Shown here: piece by piece, positions 1 to 8,408 of the stretch
Position numbering within the stretch: the stretch's first letter is position 1
How the letters are laid out: each line of letters opens with the position of its first letter
Assembly (NCBI GenBank): GCA_047600765.1
Contig: JASGKF010000001.1
Span: 2,046,001-2,110,000, forward strand
Source of the DNA: Viridibacterium sp047600765
GTDB lineage: Bacteria; Pseudomonadota; Gammaproteobacteria; Burkholderiales; Rhodocyclaceae
Length of the DNA: 64,000 bases
Reading direction: 5' to 3'
The notes under the pieces: generated by a model
Databases searched by the model: none
Told to the model about the DNA's origin: nothing
What the model saw: only the letters and a program-made list of their open reading frames with translations
Translations under genes and position numbers: made by a program

Positions 1-909
1 GACGCGCATCGCGAGGGCGTGGCCGGCCTGTTTGTGCACCAGGCGCAGCAGGCGGTCGAAGCGCGGCATGTCGGCGATGTTCGGTGCCAGCGATTGCAGG
101 CCGGACCAGACCTTGCGGCCGTAGGCCTGGTTGATGGTGTGCCAGGTGGCAAGCTGGAAGAAGATGCTGTTCGGGAAGCTCGCGCCGCTCTTGAGCAGGC
201 CGCCCATGCCCAGCTCGGGCATCACGCCGGCGAGCGAGAGCTGGCGGTCGAAGTTGGTGCCGCCGATGTGTACGCCGGTGTTGCCGAGCAGGTCGCTGCT
301 GCGGTCGGTGACGTGACGGCGTTCGGGCGCGAGGCGGATCAACGAGAAGTCGGAGGTACCGCCGCCGATGTCGACGACCAGCACGAGTTCTTCGCGCGTG
401 ATGCCTTGCTCGTAGGTGTGGGCGGCGGCGATGGGTTCGAACTGGAAGCTGACTTCGCGGAAACCGAGGCCGCGCACGATCTGCTCCAGCGTGTCCTGCG
501 CTGTCTGGTCGGCGGCTTCGTCTTCGTCGACGAAGCGCACCGGGCGGCCGACGACAACGGCGTCGAGTGCATGACCATGGGCACGTTCGGCACGCCGTTT
601 GATCTCGCCAATGAAGTTGCCGATGAGCTGGCGGAACGGCAAGTGGCGGCCGCCGATCTCGGTGCCGGCATCCATCAGGCTGCTGCCCAGCAGACTCTTC
701 ATGGCGCGCATCAGGCGGCCTTCGTAGCCTTCGAGGTACTCGGCCAGTGCGGCGCGGCCGAAGGCCAGCGAGTCTTCGTCGAGGTTGAAGAACACCGCCG
801 AGGGCAGGGTGAGCTTGTCGTCTTCGAGCGGCAGCAGACGCGGGCCGCTGGCGTCACAGAGCGCAGCCGTGGAGTTGGAGGTGCCGAAGTCGATGCCGCA
901 GGCGCGCAT
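1..909 (-). CDS. yegD: Hsp70-family protein, YegD-like (C-terminus cut by window edge)
   Basis: 303 N-terminal residues are visible; the gene continues past base 1. It opens with the actin/Hsp70-fold phosphate-1 motif GIDFGTSNST, and a phosphate-2 motif VVDIGGGTSDFS lies in the middle, followed by HIGGTNFD. These mark an ATPase of the DnaK superfamily. Early conservation (LPLEDD, LPSAVFF, FGRAALAEYLEGYEGRLMRA) resembles the YegD group of shortened Hsp70s rather than DnaK or HscA. YegD proteins are about 450 residues long and lack a normal substrate-binding domain; their clients are unknown. The ATG at 909 directly precedes the conserved start of the fold. The gene diverges from the TRAP-binding lipoprotein across about 200 bases, which must hold both promoters. 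The family is well supported, the exact subgroup less so. Confidence 0.85.
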   Translation of the reverse strand, partial: MRACGIDFGTSNSTAALCDASGPRLLPLEDDKLTLPSAVFFNLDEDSLAFGRAALAEYLEGYEGRLMRAMKSLLGSSLMDAGTEIGGRHLPFRQLIGNFIGEIKRRAERAHGHALDAVVVGRPVRFVDEDEAADQTAQDTLEQIVRGLGFREVSFQFEPIAAAHTYEQGITREELVLVVDIGGGTSDFSLIRLAPERRHVTDRSSDLLGNTGVHIGGTNFDRQLSLAGVMPELGMGGLLKSGASFPNSIFFQLATWHTINQAYGRKVWSGLQSLAPNIADMPRFDRLLRLVHKQAGHALAMRV

Positions 910-1106
910 GGAGGGACGAGACGGGAAAGTGGTGCTGAAGGCGGGGGAGCTTACGGGGCGCTTCCGGCAGGGTCAATGCGCGGATAACACCGCAGTTTTC
1001 GGGCCCTTGTTGCGTCAAACCGCCAACATGAAAACTCGCTATTCTGGTTGCCGGAATCCTCAGGTCTCACTGTTTGCATTTTCACACCCGCTTCAAGGAG
1101 TCATCG

Positions 1107-2087
1107 ATGAAAGTCCTCAGTCTGTCCGTCCTCGCGCTTGCCCTCGCCGCCTGCGCCAGCCAGCCGCCCCTTTCCCCGCGCACCGTGCGCGTGGTGACCC
1201 CGTTTGCCAACGGTCACCTGCTGGCCGATACGGCCGCAAAATTCAAGGAAGAACTCGCCAGGACGGCACCGCACATCACGGTGACGATCCAGACCAGCGT
1301 GCTCAACGAGCAGAGCATCGACCCTGCCATGCAGCCCTGCGAGGCCGACAAGCGCGTGGGCGACATCCTGCTGACGGGCGGACAACCGATCCAGGACTGG
1401 GCGCCGGAGTATTTCTTCTTCAACGGGCCGTATGTGATCCGCGACTTTGCCCACCTGCAGCGCGTGTGGGCCGGCAAGGCCGGCACGGCGATGGCGGCGA
1501 AGCTGGAAGCGAACGGCAAGCTGGTGAGCTTCGACCCGGTCTATCGCGGCTATCGCCAGTTCACGTCGAATGCACCGATCAATACGCCGGCCGATTTCAA
1601 GGGCCTCAAGCTGCGCCTGCCGCCGGTGCCGGACTGGATCTCGGTGTGGAAGGCGCTTGATGCCGAAGCGGTGCAGGTGCCTCTGCCCGGCATCTACGAC
1701 GCGCTCAAGAGCGGTGCGGCGACGGCGTCCGAGGGTGACCTCACACAGATCCAGTCGCTCAAACTCAACGAAGTGCAGAAGCAGCTGACGCTGACCAATC
1801 ACCTCGTCGGCTTCGGCATGCAGATGGCCAATGCCTGCTTCTTCCGCAAGGAGCTGGCGCCGGCCGAGCAGAAAGCTGTGAGCGCCGCGTTGAAGGCCGC
1901 TGCAGCCTGGGGTACGCAGACCATCCAGCAACGCGAGGCCGGCATCATCGCCCAGCTCAAGGCGGGCGGCATGACGGTCAGCACACCCGACGCCGCGGCG
2001 ATCCGTCAGCGCGCCGAGCCGGCGATCAAGCAACTGTTCGCGACGAAGTGGAACGTGACGACCTGGCAGGCTGTGCTGGACGAGTGA
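1107..2087 (+). CDS. TRAP-type substrate-binding lipoprotein (DctP family)
   Basis: 326-residue periplasmic binding protein of the DctP/TRAP family. The sequence opens with MKVLSLSVLALALAAC, a lipoprotein signal ending in a lipobox, so it is probably membrane-tethered rather than freely diffusing. The family core is visible in TPADFKGLKLRLP, followed by the region that includes the conserved Arg used to bind carboxylates. ATG 1107 is chosen over an in-frame ATG 33 bases upstream because AAGGAG sits just ahead of it and the signal peptide then starts correctly. No DctQ or DctM membrane partner occurs anywhere in the window, so the ligand and the transporter served are unknown. TRAP binding proteins normally bind organic acids or similar anions, and a sensory role is possible. 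Confidence 0.85.
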   Translation: MKVLSLSVLALALAACASQPPLSPRTVRVVTPFANGHLLADTAAKFKEELARTAPHITVTIQTSVLNEQSIDPAMQPCEADKRVGDILLTGGQPIQDWAPEYFFFNGPYVIRDFAHLQRVWAGKAGTAMAAKLEANGKLVSFDPVYRGYRQFTSNAPINTPADFKGLKLRLPPVPDWISVWKALDAEAVQVPLPGIYDALKSGAATASEGDLTQIQSLKLNEVQKQLTLTNHLVGFGMQMANACFFRKELAPAEQKAVSAALKAAAAWGTQTIQQREAGIIAQLKAGGMTVSTPDAAAIRQRAEPAIKQLFATKWNVTTWQAVLDE

Positions 2088-2099
2088 GGTGATGCACAA

Positions 2100-2130
2100 C
2101 GGGCTCCGGCATGGACTGTGCAGGAGCCCG
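2100..2130 (+). terminator. Hairpin after the TRAP-binding gene
   Basis: A perfect 8-bp inverted repeat, CGGGCTCC and GGAGCCCG, lies 12 bases after the stop codon with a 15-base loop. No T-run follows it, so it may stabilise the mRNA end rather than act as an intrinsic terminator. Confidence 0.3.
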
Positions 2131-2201
2131 GGTCGCTAATTAATGTTTCCGGAAAGAATCGAGCAGGGTGTCGCGATTGCATCGCTTGCGCGGCGACATG
2201 G

Positions 2202-2666
2202 TCACGAAGTGCGTCGTTGCCAGAGTTTAGCGCCGAGCAGGTAGGCAGGAATGGATGCGACAACCGACACCACGCGCGACCAGAAGGGGACGGGCAGTTC
2301 GTACGGGAGCAGATTGGCCATCAGCGCGAACAGTACAACGAGGCCGCCAGCCAGAGCGGCAGTCATCAGGTGCCGGTTCCTGCTGAGGCGGGCACTCCAG
2401 TAGCCGCCGGGTATGAGGCACAAGAACCCGATGGTGTGACAGGACACAAGATACGGGACAGACTGGTAGGCCTGCATATAGGTTTCTTGCGCGGGTACGC
2501 CTTGCATTGCCAATACCCAGAGGAACACGAGCCCCATGATGAATAGCACGGTATAGCTGATGCCATTTCCTATGGCGGCCCCGATGACAATCGCCACGAG
2601 CTGGCTGTCTGTCGTCGTGCCGGACGGCTCTTCGAGCTCGGATCTTGGTGCTGAATAGGGATTCAT
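2202..2666 (-). CDS. Small four-helix membrane protein, unknown function
   Basis: 154 residues. The N-terminus MNPYSAPRSELEEP is short and polar. It is followed by about four hydrophobic segments (near residues 24-52, 69-88, 99-117 and 125-145), so it is an inner-membrane protein. An NPYxxP-type start is common in small membrane proteins of environmental bacteria and carries no functional assignment. A GTG codon directly precedes the ATG at 2666; I chose the ATG. It lies just downstream of the DUF805 fusion on the same strand and may be cotranscribed, although 38 bases separate the two genes. I do not recognise the family. Confidence 0.6.
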   Translation of the reverse strand: MNPYSAPRSELEEPSGTTTDSQLVAIVIGAAIGNGISYTVLFIMGLVFLWVLAMQGVPAQETYMQAYQSVPYLVSCHTIGFLCLIPGGYWSARLSRNRHLMTAALAGGLVVLFALMANLLPYELPVPFWSRVVSVVASIPAYLLGAKLWQRRTS

Positions 2667-2704
2667 CACGTGCTGCCTTGTGTCTGACGGGAGGCCTGGA
2701 TGCC

Positions 2705-4072
2705 CTAGCGTTTGAGATACAGCGCGATCTGCCCTGGCGTGGGGTTTTCGAGCAGCTTGCTGTTGACGGCCAGCATGGGCAGGTTGGCGCGTTGCGCGTC
2801 GATGCCGGCGCGGTTGAGACGCTCGATCAGGTCTTGCGCGCTGTCGGCGTCGCGGTCGACGAAGCGCACGGTGAAGTGCAGGCCGGAGCCACGCAGCGTG
2901 CTGTGCATGGCATCGCAGGCTTTGCAGCCGTTGGCGCTGTACAGGACGATGTCATTGCGCTGCGGATCAAAGCCGGCGAGTGGGTCACCCATCTCTTTGC
3001 TGGATGCCGCGCGTTCCTTGCCCGTCATGCGGGCAAAGAACGCCGGGTCTTCGATTGCCTGACCCATCGTCTTGATCATGATGGCCAGAGAGATGAAGCA
3101 GGCGAGACCACTGAACACGATGCCGGCCCCGCTGCTGGCCGGTGCTGGCGAGCCCCATTGGTTGTCTTCTTCCTTGCCACGCTTGCAAACGAGGATGAGG
3201 AAGAAGATGAGGCCTACGAAGGGGATGGGAACGAAGTTGATCAGGTATAGCCAACCGCTCCAGCCAAGGTCGTGCAGCCGCAGCACCGTCATGCGGATGC
3301 TCCAGACGACCAGGACGATGATGCTCAACGCCATCAACAGCACAGCGCCGATGTTGAAGCCCACCTTGTATGGAACGGCCACCGAGAAGAGCATCAGTGC
3401 CGTGCCGATGAAGGTGGACAGCAGGAAAGTCGTACGGCTGATGCGCTGATCGAAGGACAGGCCGATGAAGCTTGCGCGCTCTTCGTTGAGCATCGCGGCG
3501 CGCATGGCCGCCGTGCGCGGTGCGCCTTCGCGAGCAATACGTTCTTCGGTACGGGCATCCTGCGCGGCCTGTTCCTGTGCAGCGGCGAAGCGCGGCATGT
3601 CAACCGAGCAGGCACGACACAGGGTGCGTTTGGGTTGCACCTCGCCGCATTGGGGGCAGGTCATTTCGTCGGCAGCAGGCGTGGCGACAGCTTCTGCTGC
3701 GGGGGGCCCGGCCATGGGCACCAGGGACATGCCGGCGAGGCCGGTGGATGCAGCCGCTGCAGGGCTGGCGGGTGTTGCGTTACTGGCTGTAGCGACGGAG
3801 GCAGCAACGGGTGCCGCCGCAGGCATGACGGCTTCGGTCAGCACCTCAGGCCGCACTTCAACTTTCAGGCCGACGCGTTGCAGGCGTAGCAGATAGGCGT
3901 CGAGCTCGCTCTTCGGCAGGCCCTTGCGCAGGATGACCGGGCGACCGCCGAACATCGCATCGCATTTCTCCGGGCTCAGCTTGAAGGCCAGGGTTGCGTG
4001 GGCCTTGGCTTCTTCGAGCGAAATGCCCGACAGCAGCTCGCCTCTGAACACCACACTGACGGTTTCGCTCAC
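2705..4072 (-). CDS. Zinc-ribbon / DUF805 / glutaredoxin-like fusion membrane protein
   Basis: 455 residues with a mosaic layout. Residues 1-78 form a small charged domain of unknown type. Residues 79-135 are an Ala/Pro-rich linker. C139, C142, C152 and C155 form a CPQC...CRAC zinc ribbon. Residues 208-305 are a DUF805 membrane domain with several helices and the typical motif RLHDLGWSGW. A further membrane segment lies at about 316-335. Residues 374-455 resemble a glutaredoxin/thioredoxin fold with C383-x-x-C386 and a cis-Pro region near LPMLAV. The gene starts with GTG at 4072, supported by GAGGGAG upstream. Membrane topology puts the glutaredoxin part on either face depending on helix count. 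The function is unknown; the CxxC suggests thiol-disulfide exchange, possibly linked to metal or redox sensing by the ribbon. Confidence 0.75.
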   Translation of the reverse strand: MSETVSVVFRGELLSGISLEEAKAHATLAFKLSPEKCDAMFGGRPVILRKGLPKSELDAYLLRLQRVGLKVEVRPEVLTEAVMPAAAPVAASVATASNATPASPAAAASTGLAGMSLVPMAGPPAAEAVATPAADEMTCPQCGEVQPKRTLCRACSVDMPRFAAAQEQAAQDARTEERIAREGAPRTAAMRAAMLNEERASFIGLSFDQRISRTTFLLSTFIGTALMLFSVAVPYKVGFNIGAVLLMALSIIVLVVWSIRMTVLRLHDLGWSGWLYLINFVPIPFVGLIFFLILVCKRGKEEDNQWGSPAPASSGAGIVFSGLACFISLAIMIKTMGQAIEDPAFFARMTGKERAASSKEMGDPLAGFDPQRNDIVLYSANGCKACDAMHSTLRGSGLHFTVRFVDRDADSAQDLIERLNRAGIDAQRANLPMLAVNSKLLENPTPGQIALYLKR

Positions 4073-4117
4073 GTCAACTCCCTCTTGTTCGAATGTGGGC
4101 GCATTGTATGCCGGATA

Positions 4118-4156
4118 GAAAAAAAGCCCCTGCCCGCATGGGCGGGCAGGGGCTTT
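4118..4156 (-). terminator. Intrinsic terminator after the PhoX/PEP-CTERM operon
   Basis: A 12-bp GC-rich stem (GCCCCTGCCCGC pairing with GCGGGCAGGGGC at 4126-4137 and 4142-4153) has a 4-base loop. Read on the minus strand it ends in a run of seven or more T, directly after the PEP-CTERM stop codon. It separates that operon from the DUF805 gene that follows on the same strand. Confidence 0.85.
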
Positions 4157-4171
4157 GTGCCGACAGATTGC

Positions 4172-4753
4172 TCAGGCGCGGCGACGGCGGGCGAGGCCGA
4201 CGACACCCAGGCCCGCCAGCAACATCAGGACAGCGCCCGGCTCGGGTACGGCCTGGATGCTGAAGCTGTAGTCCTGACCGGCGACGAGACCGCTGGTGGC
4301 GATTTGCCAGTCAGCGAGGCCGGCACTGCCGTAGGGGTTGCCGACCAGCACGCCGAAGTATTCGGCAGGTGTGTTGCTGTTGGCGGCGACGAATTTGCCG
4401 GTGCCCGCAGAGTAAACGCTGTACTTGCCGCTGTTGCCCGCATTGAAGGCCGATTGCACCGAAGCAGCCGTGACTGACAGGCTGCCGAAGTCCAGCGTCA
4501 CGCCGGGAATGCCAGCGGCGATGAAGTTGTTGAGCACGGCGTTGAACGACACGCTGCCGGCAGCGATTTCGCTGGCGCTGAAGCTGACGTTGAAGGAGAT
4601 CGGTGCGCTGTTGTTGGCATTGATGTCGAGAGCCAGCAGGCCTTCGCCGGAGTAGTCGGCGAAGCTGTTGCCATTGAGCACGCCACCGGTGAGCGTGGCG
4701 CTCATGGCGGGCAGCGAGGTGGACAGCAGGGCTGCGATGAGAAGTTTCTTCAT
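4172..4753 (-). CDS. PEP-CTERM sorted exported protein
   Basis: 193 residues. It has an N-terminal signal peptide (MKKLLIAALLSTSLPAMSA) and a C-terminal PEP-CTERM signal: VPEPG, a hydrophobic helix (AVLMLLAGLGVVGLA) and a terminal RRRR cluster. Such proteins are processed and anchored by an exosortase system, usually in bacteria that make exopolysaccharide or floc. The mature middle is rich in Ser, Ala, Asn and Gly and nearly free of Cys, as is usual for this class. The gene starts 23 bases after the stop of the PhoX-like gene on the same strand and is closed by the terminator at 4118-4156, so the two are very likely cotranscribed. No exosortase gene is in the window. The passenger function is unknown. 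Confidence 0.85.
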   Translation of the reverse strand: MKKLLIAALLSTSLPAMSATLTGGVLNGNSFADYSGEGLLALDINANNSAPISFNVSFSASEIAAGSVSFNAVLNNFIAAGIPGVTLDFGSLSVTAASVQSAFNAGNSGKYSVYSAGTGKFVAANSNTPAEYFGVLVGNPYGSAGLADWQIATSGLVAGQDYSFSIQAVPEPGAVLMLLAGLGVVGLARRRRA

Positions 4754-4776
4754 GATGGATGTCCTGATCTGGTGAA

Positions 4777-6330
4777 TTACAGCGTGCCGCTGGCCCACGG
4801 GCCGGTGATGGCCACGGTGATGCCGGGCGCTTGCAGGTTGGCGAACAGCACGCGGCCGTCGGGGCTGAAACACGAGCCGCACCATTCGGTGCCGCGCTGG
4901 TCGCCGGTGGTGGCGCCAGCCTTGCCCGCAGCAGACAGTTGCGCAGCCGTGAAGTTGTAGTTGTTGGCGGCGAACTCGTAGGTGCTGCCGTTCGGGTGCA
5001 GGGCCATCAGGCGCATGGCGCGGCCGGTCACCGTCTGGCCAGCGGCGTTGAGGCCGGAGCTGCTGCCGTCTTCGCAGAACATCAGGCCGCCGCGCGGGCT
5101 GACGCAGATGTTGTCGGGCGAGTTGCCGACCGTGATGTCGTTGCCGACGAAGATGGCCATCAGCATGTTGGTAGCGAGATCCAGCGCCCAGATGCGGCCC
5201 GAACGGTTGGGGCTGCTGGTGACCTGTTTGTCGGTGAAGTACACCTTGCCGTTGGCAACCCAGACGCCTTCGTTGGCGCCGAAGATGGCAGCGCCGTTGG
5301 CATAGGCCTGACGGTAGGGGCCGCTGGCTGTGACGTTGCCGACCTTGGAGGCCAGCGTGGCGCTGTTGAGGTCCGGATCGGCGATGTCCACCCATTCGAT
5401 CTCGAAGGTCTGGCACAGCGTGGGTATGCGCATGTCGGCATTCATCACGCCCTTGACCTTGAGGCCTTGCAGCTGACCGCCGGCGTGCAGCGAGCTGAGA
5501 CCGCCGCTGAGGTTGTTGGGGCGGAAGCGGTACAGCGTGTTGGCGTTGCCCTGGTCTTCCGTGAGGTACCAGTAGCCGGTGTCGATATCCAGCGCGCTGG
5601 CTTCGTGCGCCATGCGGCCCATGCCGATGATGGGGTTGGAATTGGCGGGCGTGGCAGTCGGGTCAGCCGGCACTTCGAAGATGTAGCCGTGCTTCTTGCC
5701 GGTGCTGCTGACGTTGTTGGACAGCAGTTCTTCGTTGGTCAGCCAGGAGCCCCAGTTGGAGACGCCGCCAGCGCAGTTGCGATACGTGCCGCCGAAGGAG
5801 GCGAAGCTCTGCGTCCAGTTACCGTCACGCCACACGAGGTTGGTCGTACCACCGATCTGGTAGTTGCCACTGGTCGTGCCGACGTCGTGCTTGGCAACGC
5901 TCGCGCTGCTCGCGCCGATGATGTTGGCGGCGTTGGTCGAAGTCGATTGTTCGTGGTTGCGCACCAGCACCAGTTCGGTCGAGCGGCCGACCTTGCGGCT
6001 CAGCACCACGCCCATGCCGTCGTGCGTGCCGGGGGTGGCGAGGCCATCGGTCATGATGTCGCCGCGCCAGCCGTAGGACTTGTACGAGAAGCCCGGCGGC
6101 AGCTGGATCAGCGGCAGGCCGGTGGTGAGGTCATTGACCGGCGCGAGCGCACCGTAGGGGCTGGCCATCTGCAGCGAGGCCGTGGCCGGCAGGCATTCGG
6201 CCGCGTTGGCGACGCGGCTTGCCAGTGCAGCGATGGGTCCGCCGAAGGCGGCGGTGATGGCGGCGGCAGTGCCACCCTTGAGGAGGCTGCGGCGGCTGCC
6301 GGAGACCTCGTCGTGATCGTCGTGGTGCAT
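4777..6330 (-). CDS. PhoX-like (DUF839) Tat-exported phosphatase family protein
   Basis: 517 residues. The N-terminus carries a twin-arginine signal (SRRSLLKGGTAAAITAAFGG, residues 12-31), so the protein is exported folded, fitting a metal-dependent periplasmic enzyme. The rest matches the DUF839/PhoX beta-propeller family. Visible blocks are GMGVVLS...VRNHEQS, NCAGGVSNWGSWLTNEE, MAHEASALDI and DNICVSPRGGLMFCEDG, with a late TEWCGSCFSPDGRVLFANLQ. PhoX enzymes are calcium- and iron-dependent alkaline phosphatases, but many DUF839 proteins have no tested activity, so phosphatase action is inferred. It leads a two-gene operon with the PEP-CTERM protein. The 112 bases between its start and the mtfA stop should contain the promoter. 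Confidence 0.85.
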   Translation of the reverse strand: MHHDDHDEVSGSRRSLLKGGTAAAITAAFGGPIAALASRVANAAECLPATASLQMASPYGALAPVNDLTTGLPLIQLPPGFSYKSYGWRGDIMTDGLATPGTHDGMGVVLSRKVGRSTELVLVRNHEQSTSTNAANIIGASSASVAKHDVGTTSGNYQIGGTTNLVWRDGNWTQSFASFGGTYRNCAGGVSNWGSWLTNEELLSNNVSSTGKKHGYIFEVPADPTATPANSNPIIGMGRMAHEASALDIDTGYWYLTEDQGNANTLYRFRPNNLSGGLSSLHAGGQLQGLKVKGVMNADMRIPTLCQTFEIEWVDIADPDLNSATLASKVGNVTASGPYRQAYANGAAIFGANEGVWVANGKVYFTDKQVTSSPNRSGRIWALDLATNMLMAIFVGNDITVGNSPDNICVSPRGGLMFCEDGSSSGLNAAGQTVTGRAMRLMALHPNGSTYEFAANNYNFTAAQLSAAGKAGATTGDQRGTEWCGSCFSPDGRVLFANLQAPGITVAITGPWASGTL

Positions 6331-6442
6331 TGTTCTCTCCTTTGAGTTATCGGGTATCGGATCCCGACAGGAGGGTGCCCACGCATCGTTACGGCCAGAC
6401 GATGTGCAATGTGACGATCTGGTTACAGGCGACCGCTGGCCT

Positions 6443-7270
6443 CTACCAGCTGAGCGGATTGACGCGGTAGTAGCGCGACAGCTCGCGATACAACGACGGA
6501 TTGTCCCAGGCCAGCTCCTGTGCTTGCTCGAAGAAGACTTCGGAAGCGACAGCGAAGAACTCGGCCGGATTGGTGGCGCCGTAGTGGTTCAACAGCGTCG
6601 GGATGCCGTGCGCTGCTTGTGCCTGCAACCGGGCGAAGGCTTCGCCGAGCACCTGTGACCAGCGTGCGTAGTCGCCGCGCCGTGCGAGATACGGCGCGCC
6701 GGTGGCTTGCCCCTTTTCCTGATCGAGCTGGTGGGCGAACTCGTGGATCACCACGTTGCGGCCATCGCCGGGGTCGGCGGCACCTTCCAGCGTGTCGTGC
6801 CAGGAGAGGATCACTTGCCCCTGCGACCAGGACTCGCCAGCCAGCACGTCACGTCGTTCCTGCAGCAGGCCGATGTTGTCAGTGTGCGAGCGTTGCACGA
6901 CGAAGGCACCGGGGTAGACGAGGATCTGCCGCAGGTTGGGGAAGTAGTCCGTGCGCCGCCCCAACAGCAACAGGCAAGCCTGCGCAGCGATGGTGACGCG
7001 CATCTCCTCCGTCACCTCCAGCCCGTCGCAACCGATGATGGGTTTCTCGGCGAGGAAGACCTGGATGTGACGCTTGAGTTGCAGCTGCAGGTCGGCAGGC
7101 ATGCGCTGGAAGTAGGGCACGCGGTGACGCAGGATGTCGCGCCAGGCCGCCGGGAAGGGTGCGCGGCGGACGCGGTGGCGGCGCCAGGCGCGGCGCAGGG
7201 GTTCGCTGCCCAGCCACAAGGCGAGCAGCAGGCCGCACAGGGCGACGGCGACAAACACGGCGAAATCCAT
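6443..7270 (-). CDS. mtfA: MtfA-type zinc peptidase (Mlc anti-repressor family)
   Basis: 275 residues, close to the roughly 265 of E. coli MtfA. An N-terminal membrane helix (residues 3-22) precedes the domain, which is not a feature of the E. coli protein. The M90 peptidase signature is clear: VIHEFAHQLD supplies the HExxH zinc ligands, with the further conserved WSQGQVILSWHDT block ahead of it and NPAEFFAVASEVFFE behind it, where the Glu/His third ligand region lies. In enterobacteria MtfA binds Mlc and so relieves repression of ptsG; whether that target exists here is not shown. It is a single gene, divergent from the PAP2 gene. Confidence 0.9.
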   Translation of the reverse strand: MDFAVFVAVALCGLLLALWLGSEPLRRAWRRHRVRRAPFPAAWRDILRHRVPYFQRMPADLQLQLKRHIQVFLAEKPIIGCDGLEVTEEMRVTIAAQACLLLLGRRTDYFPNLRQILVYPGAFVVQRSHTDNIGLLQERRDVLAGESWSQGQVILSWHDTLEGAADPGDGRNVVIHEFAHQLDQEKGQATGAPYLARRGDYARWSQVLGEAFARLQAQAAHGIPTLLNHYGATNPAEFFAVASEVFFEQAQELAWDNPSLYRELSRYYRVNPLSW

Positions 7271-7368
7271 GATGCTGCTCCGTTCAGGTACTGCTTCCCA
7301 TGTAGGACGCCTCGACAGGATTTCAAGGCGGGCTACACTGCGCCCTCTTTCGCGACGTGACCTCCTGC

Positions 7369-7959
7369 ATGAACACCGCTGCCCTGCGCTGGATCACCGA
7401 CTTCGGCGACTCCGGCGTCACGATGCCTCTGGCGCTACTGCTGATAGCCCTGCTGTGGTTCGCCGAATCACGCCGCGCAGCCTGGTTGCTGGCGCGTGCG
7501 CTGTTCGCCTGCGTCGCGTTGCTGATGGCCCTCAAGATCGTTTTCCTCTCCTGTGGCCACGTGTTCCGCTTGGGGGTGGAGTCACCCAGCGGACACGCCT
7601 GCCTCACCACCTTCGTCTATGGCGCCATTGCTACCGTCGTGTGGGCTCAGCCGCGTCCCGTGCTGCGCCGCATTGCGGTGCTGCTCGCTGTCGTGATCAT
7701 CGTGTCGGTGGCCATCACGCGCGTACTGCTTGGCGCGCATACGCCGCAGGAAGTTGTGCTGGGCTGCCTTGCCGGTGCGCTGGCACTGGCAGTCTTCGTG
7801 CAGGCCTACCGGAAACTCGCGCATCCGGTCATCCGCATCCGGCAACTGGCGGTGTTGCTGGGTGCGGCCTTCGTGGTGAGCTATGGAACCGTGTTGCCGG
7901 CCGAGCATTACCTGCGCAAGACCGTGCCCTGGTTGCAGATCGGCGTGTGCCGGGCGTAG
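7369..7959 (+). CDS. PAP2-family membrane phosphatase
   Basis: About 196 residues with five or six hydrophobic helices. The PAP2 motifs C2 (SPSGHA) and C3 (TRVLLGAHTPQEV, with the catalytic Arg and His) are present. The first motif KxxxxxxRP is only partly kept (LKIVFLSCG), so phosphatase activity is probable but not certain. Members act on lipid phosphates such as undecaprenyl pyrophosphate or phosphatidic acid at the outer face of the inner membrane. I used the ATG at 7369; an in-frame GTG at 7357 is possible and neither has a convincing ribosome-binding site. It is divergent from mtfA and 30 bases upstream of the VOC gene. Confidence 0.75.
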   Translation: MNTAALRWITDFGDSGVTMPLALLLIALLWFAESRRAAWLLARALFACVALLMALKIVFLSCGHVFRLGVESPSGHACLTTFVYGAIATVVWAQPRPVLRRIAVLLAVVIIVSVAITRVLLGAHTPQEVVLGCLAGALALAVFVQAYRKLAHPVIRIRQLAVLLGAAFVVSYGTVLPAEHYLRKTVPWLQIGVCRA

Positions 7960-7989
7960 AGTGATTTCGCCTCTTCAGCAGCGACCATC

Positions 7990-8403
7990 ATGATCCACAT
8001 CCGCGCCATCGACCATCTTGTGCTGCGTGTCGTCAATCTCGACGCCATGCTGGCTTTCTACACCGACGTACTCGGTTGTACGCTGGTGCGTTGCGAAGAA
8101 GAGCAGGGCTTGTGGCAGCTACGTGCGGGTAGCGGACTGATCGACCTCGTGCCCTGCGACAAACCCCTGGGGCGCGCGGGCGGTGATGTGCCGGATGGGC
8201 AGCGGCGCAACATGGATCATTTCTGTCTGCGCATCGAGCCGTTCGACGAAGCAGCCCTGCGCATTCATCTACGTAACTTCGGCGTCGAGGCCAGTCCGAC
8301 CGCGCCACGCTATGGCGCAGAAGGACGCGGCCCCTCGCTCTACATCGCCGACCCCGAAGGCAACGTCATCGAGCTCAAGGGGCCGCCAGACAACCACGGC
8401 TGA
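7990..8403 (+). CDS. VOC-family (glyoxalase/dioxygenase-fold) protein
   Basis: 137 residues forming one vicinal-oxygen-chelate domain. The first metal-binding His is in IDHLVLRV near the start, a second in NMDHFCLRIE mid-protein, and the final acidic ligand in DPEGNVIELKG close to the C-terminus. This order matches small glyoxalase-like proteins that use a divalent metal. The substrate cannot be read from sequence. It follows the PAP2 gene on the same strand with a 30-base gap, so they may share a transcript, and it converges on the receiver-domain gene. Confidence 0.85.
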   Translation: MIHIRAIDHLVLRVVNLDAMLAFYTDVLGCTLVRCEEEQGLWQLRAGSGLIDLVPCDKPLGRAGGDVPDGQRRNMDHFCLRIEPFDEAALRIHLRNFGVEASPTAPRYGAEGRGPSLYIADPEGNVIELKGPPDNHG

Positions 8404-8408
8404 AGCGT

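Noticed and set aside
4831..6345. Long plus-strand open frame opposite the PhoX-like gene
   Set aside because: It is in the exact antisense of a well-matched gene with a Tat signal; its protein is Val/Gly/Ala/Arg-rich with no domain. High GC produces such frames.
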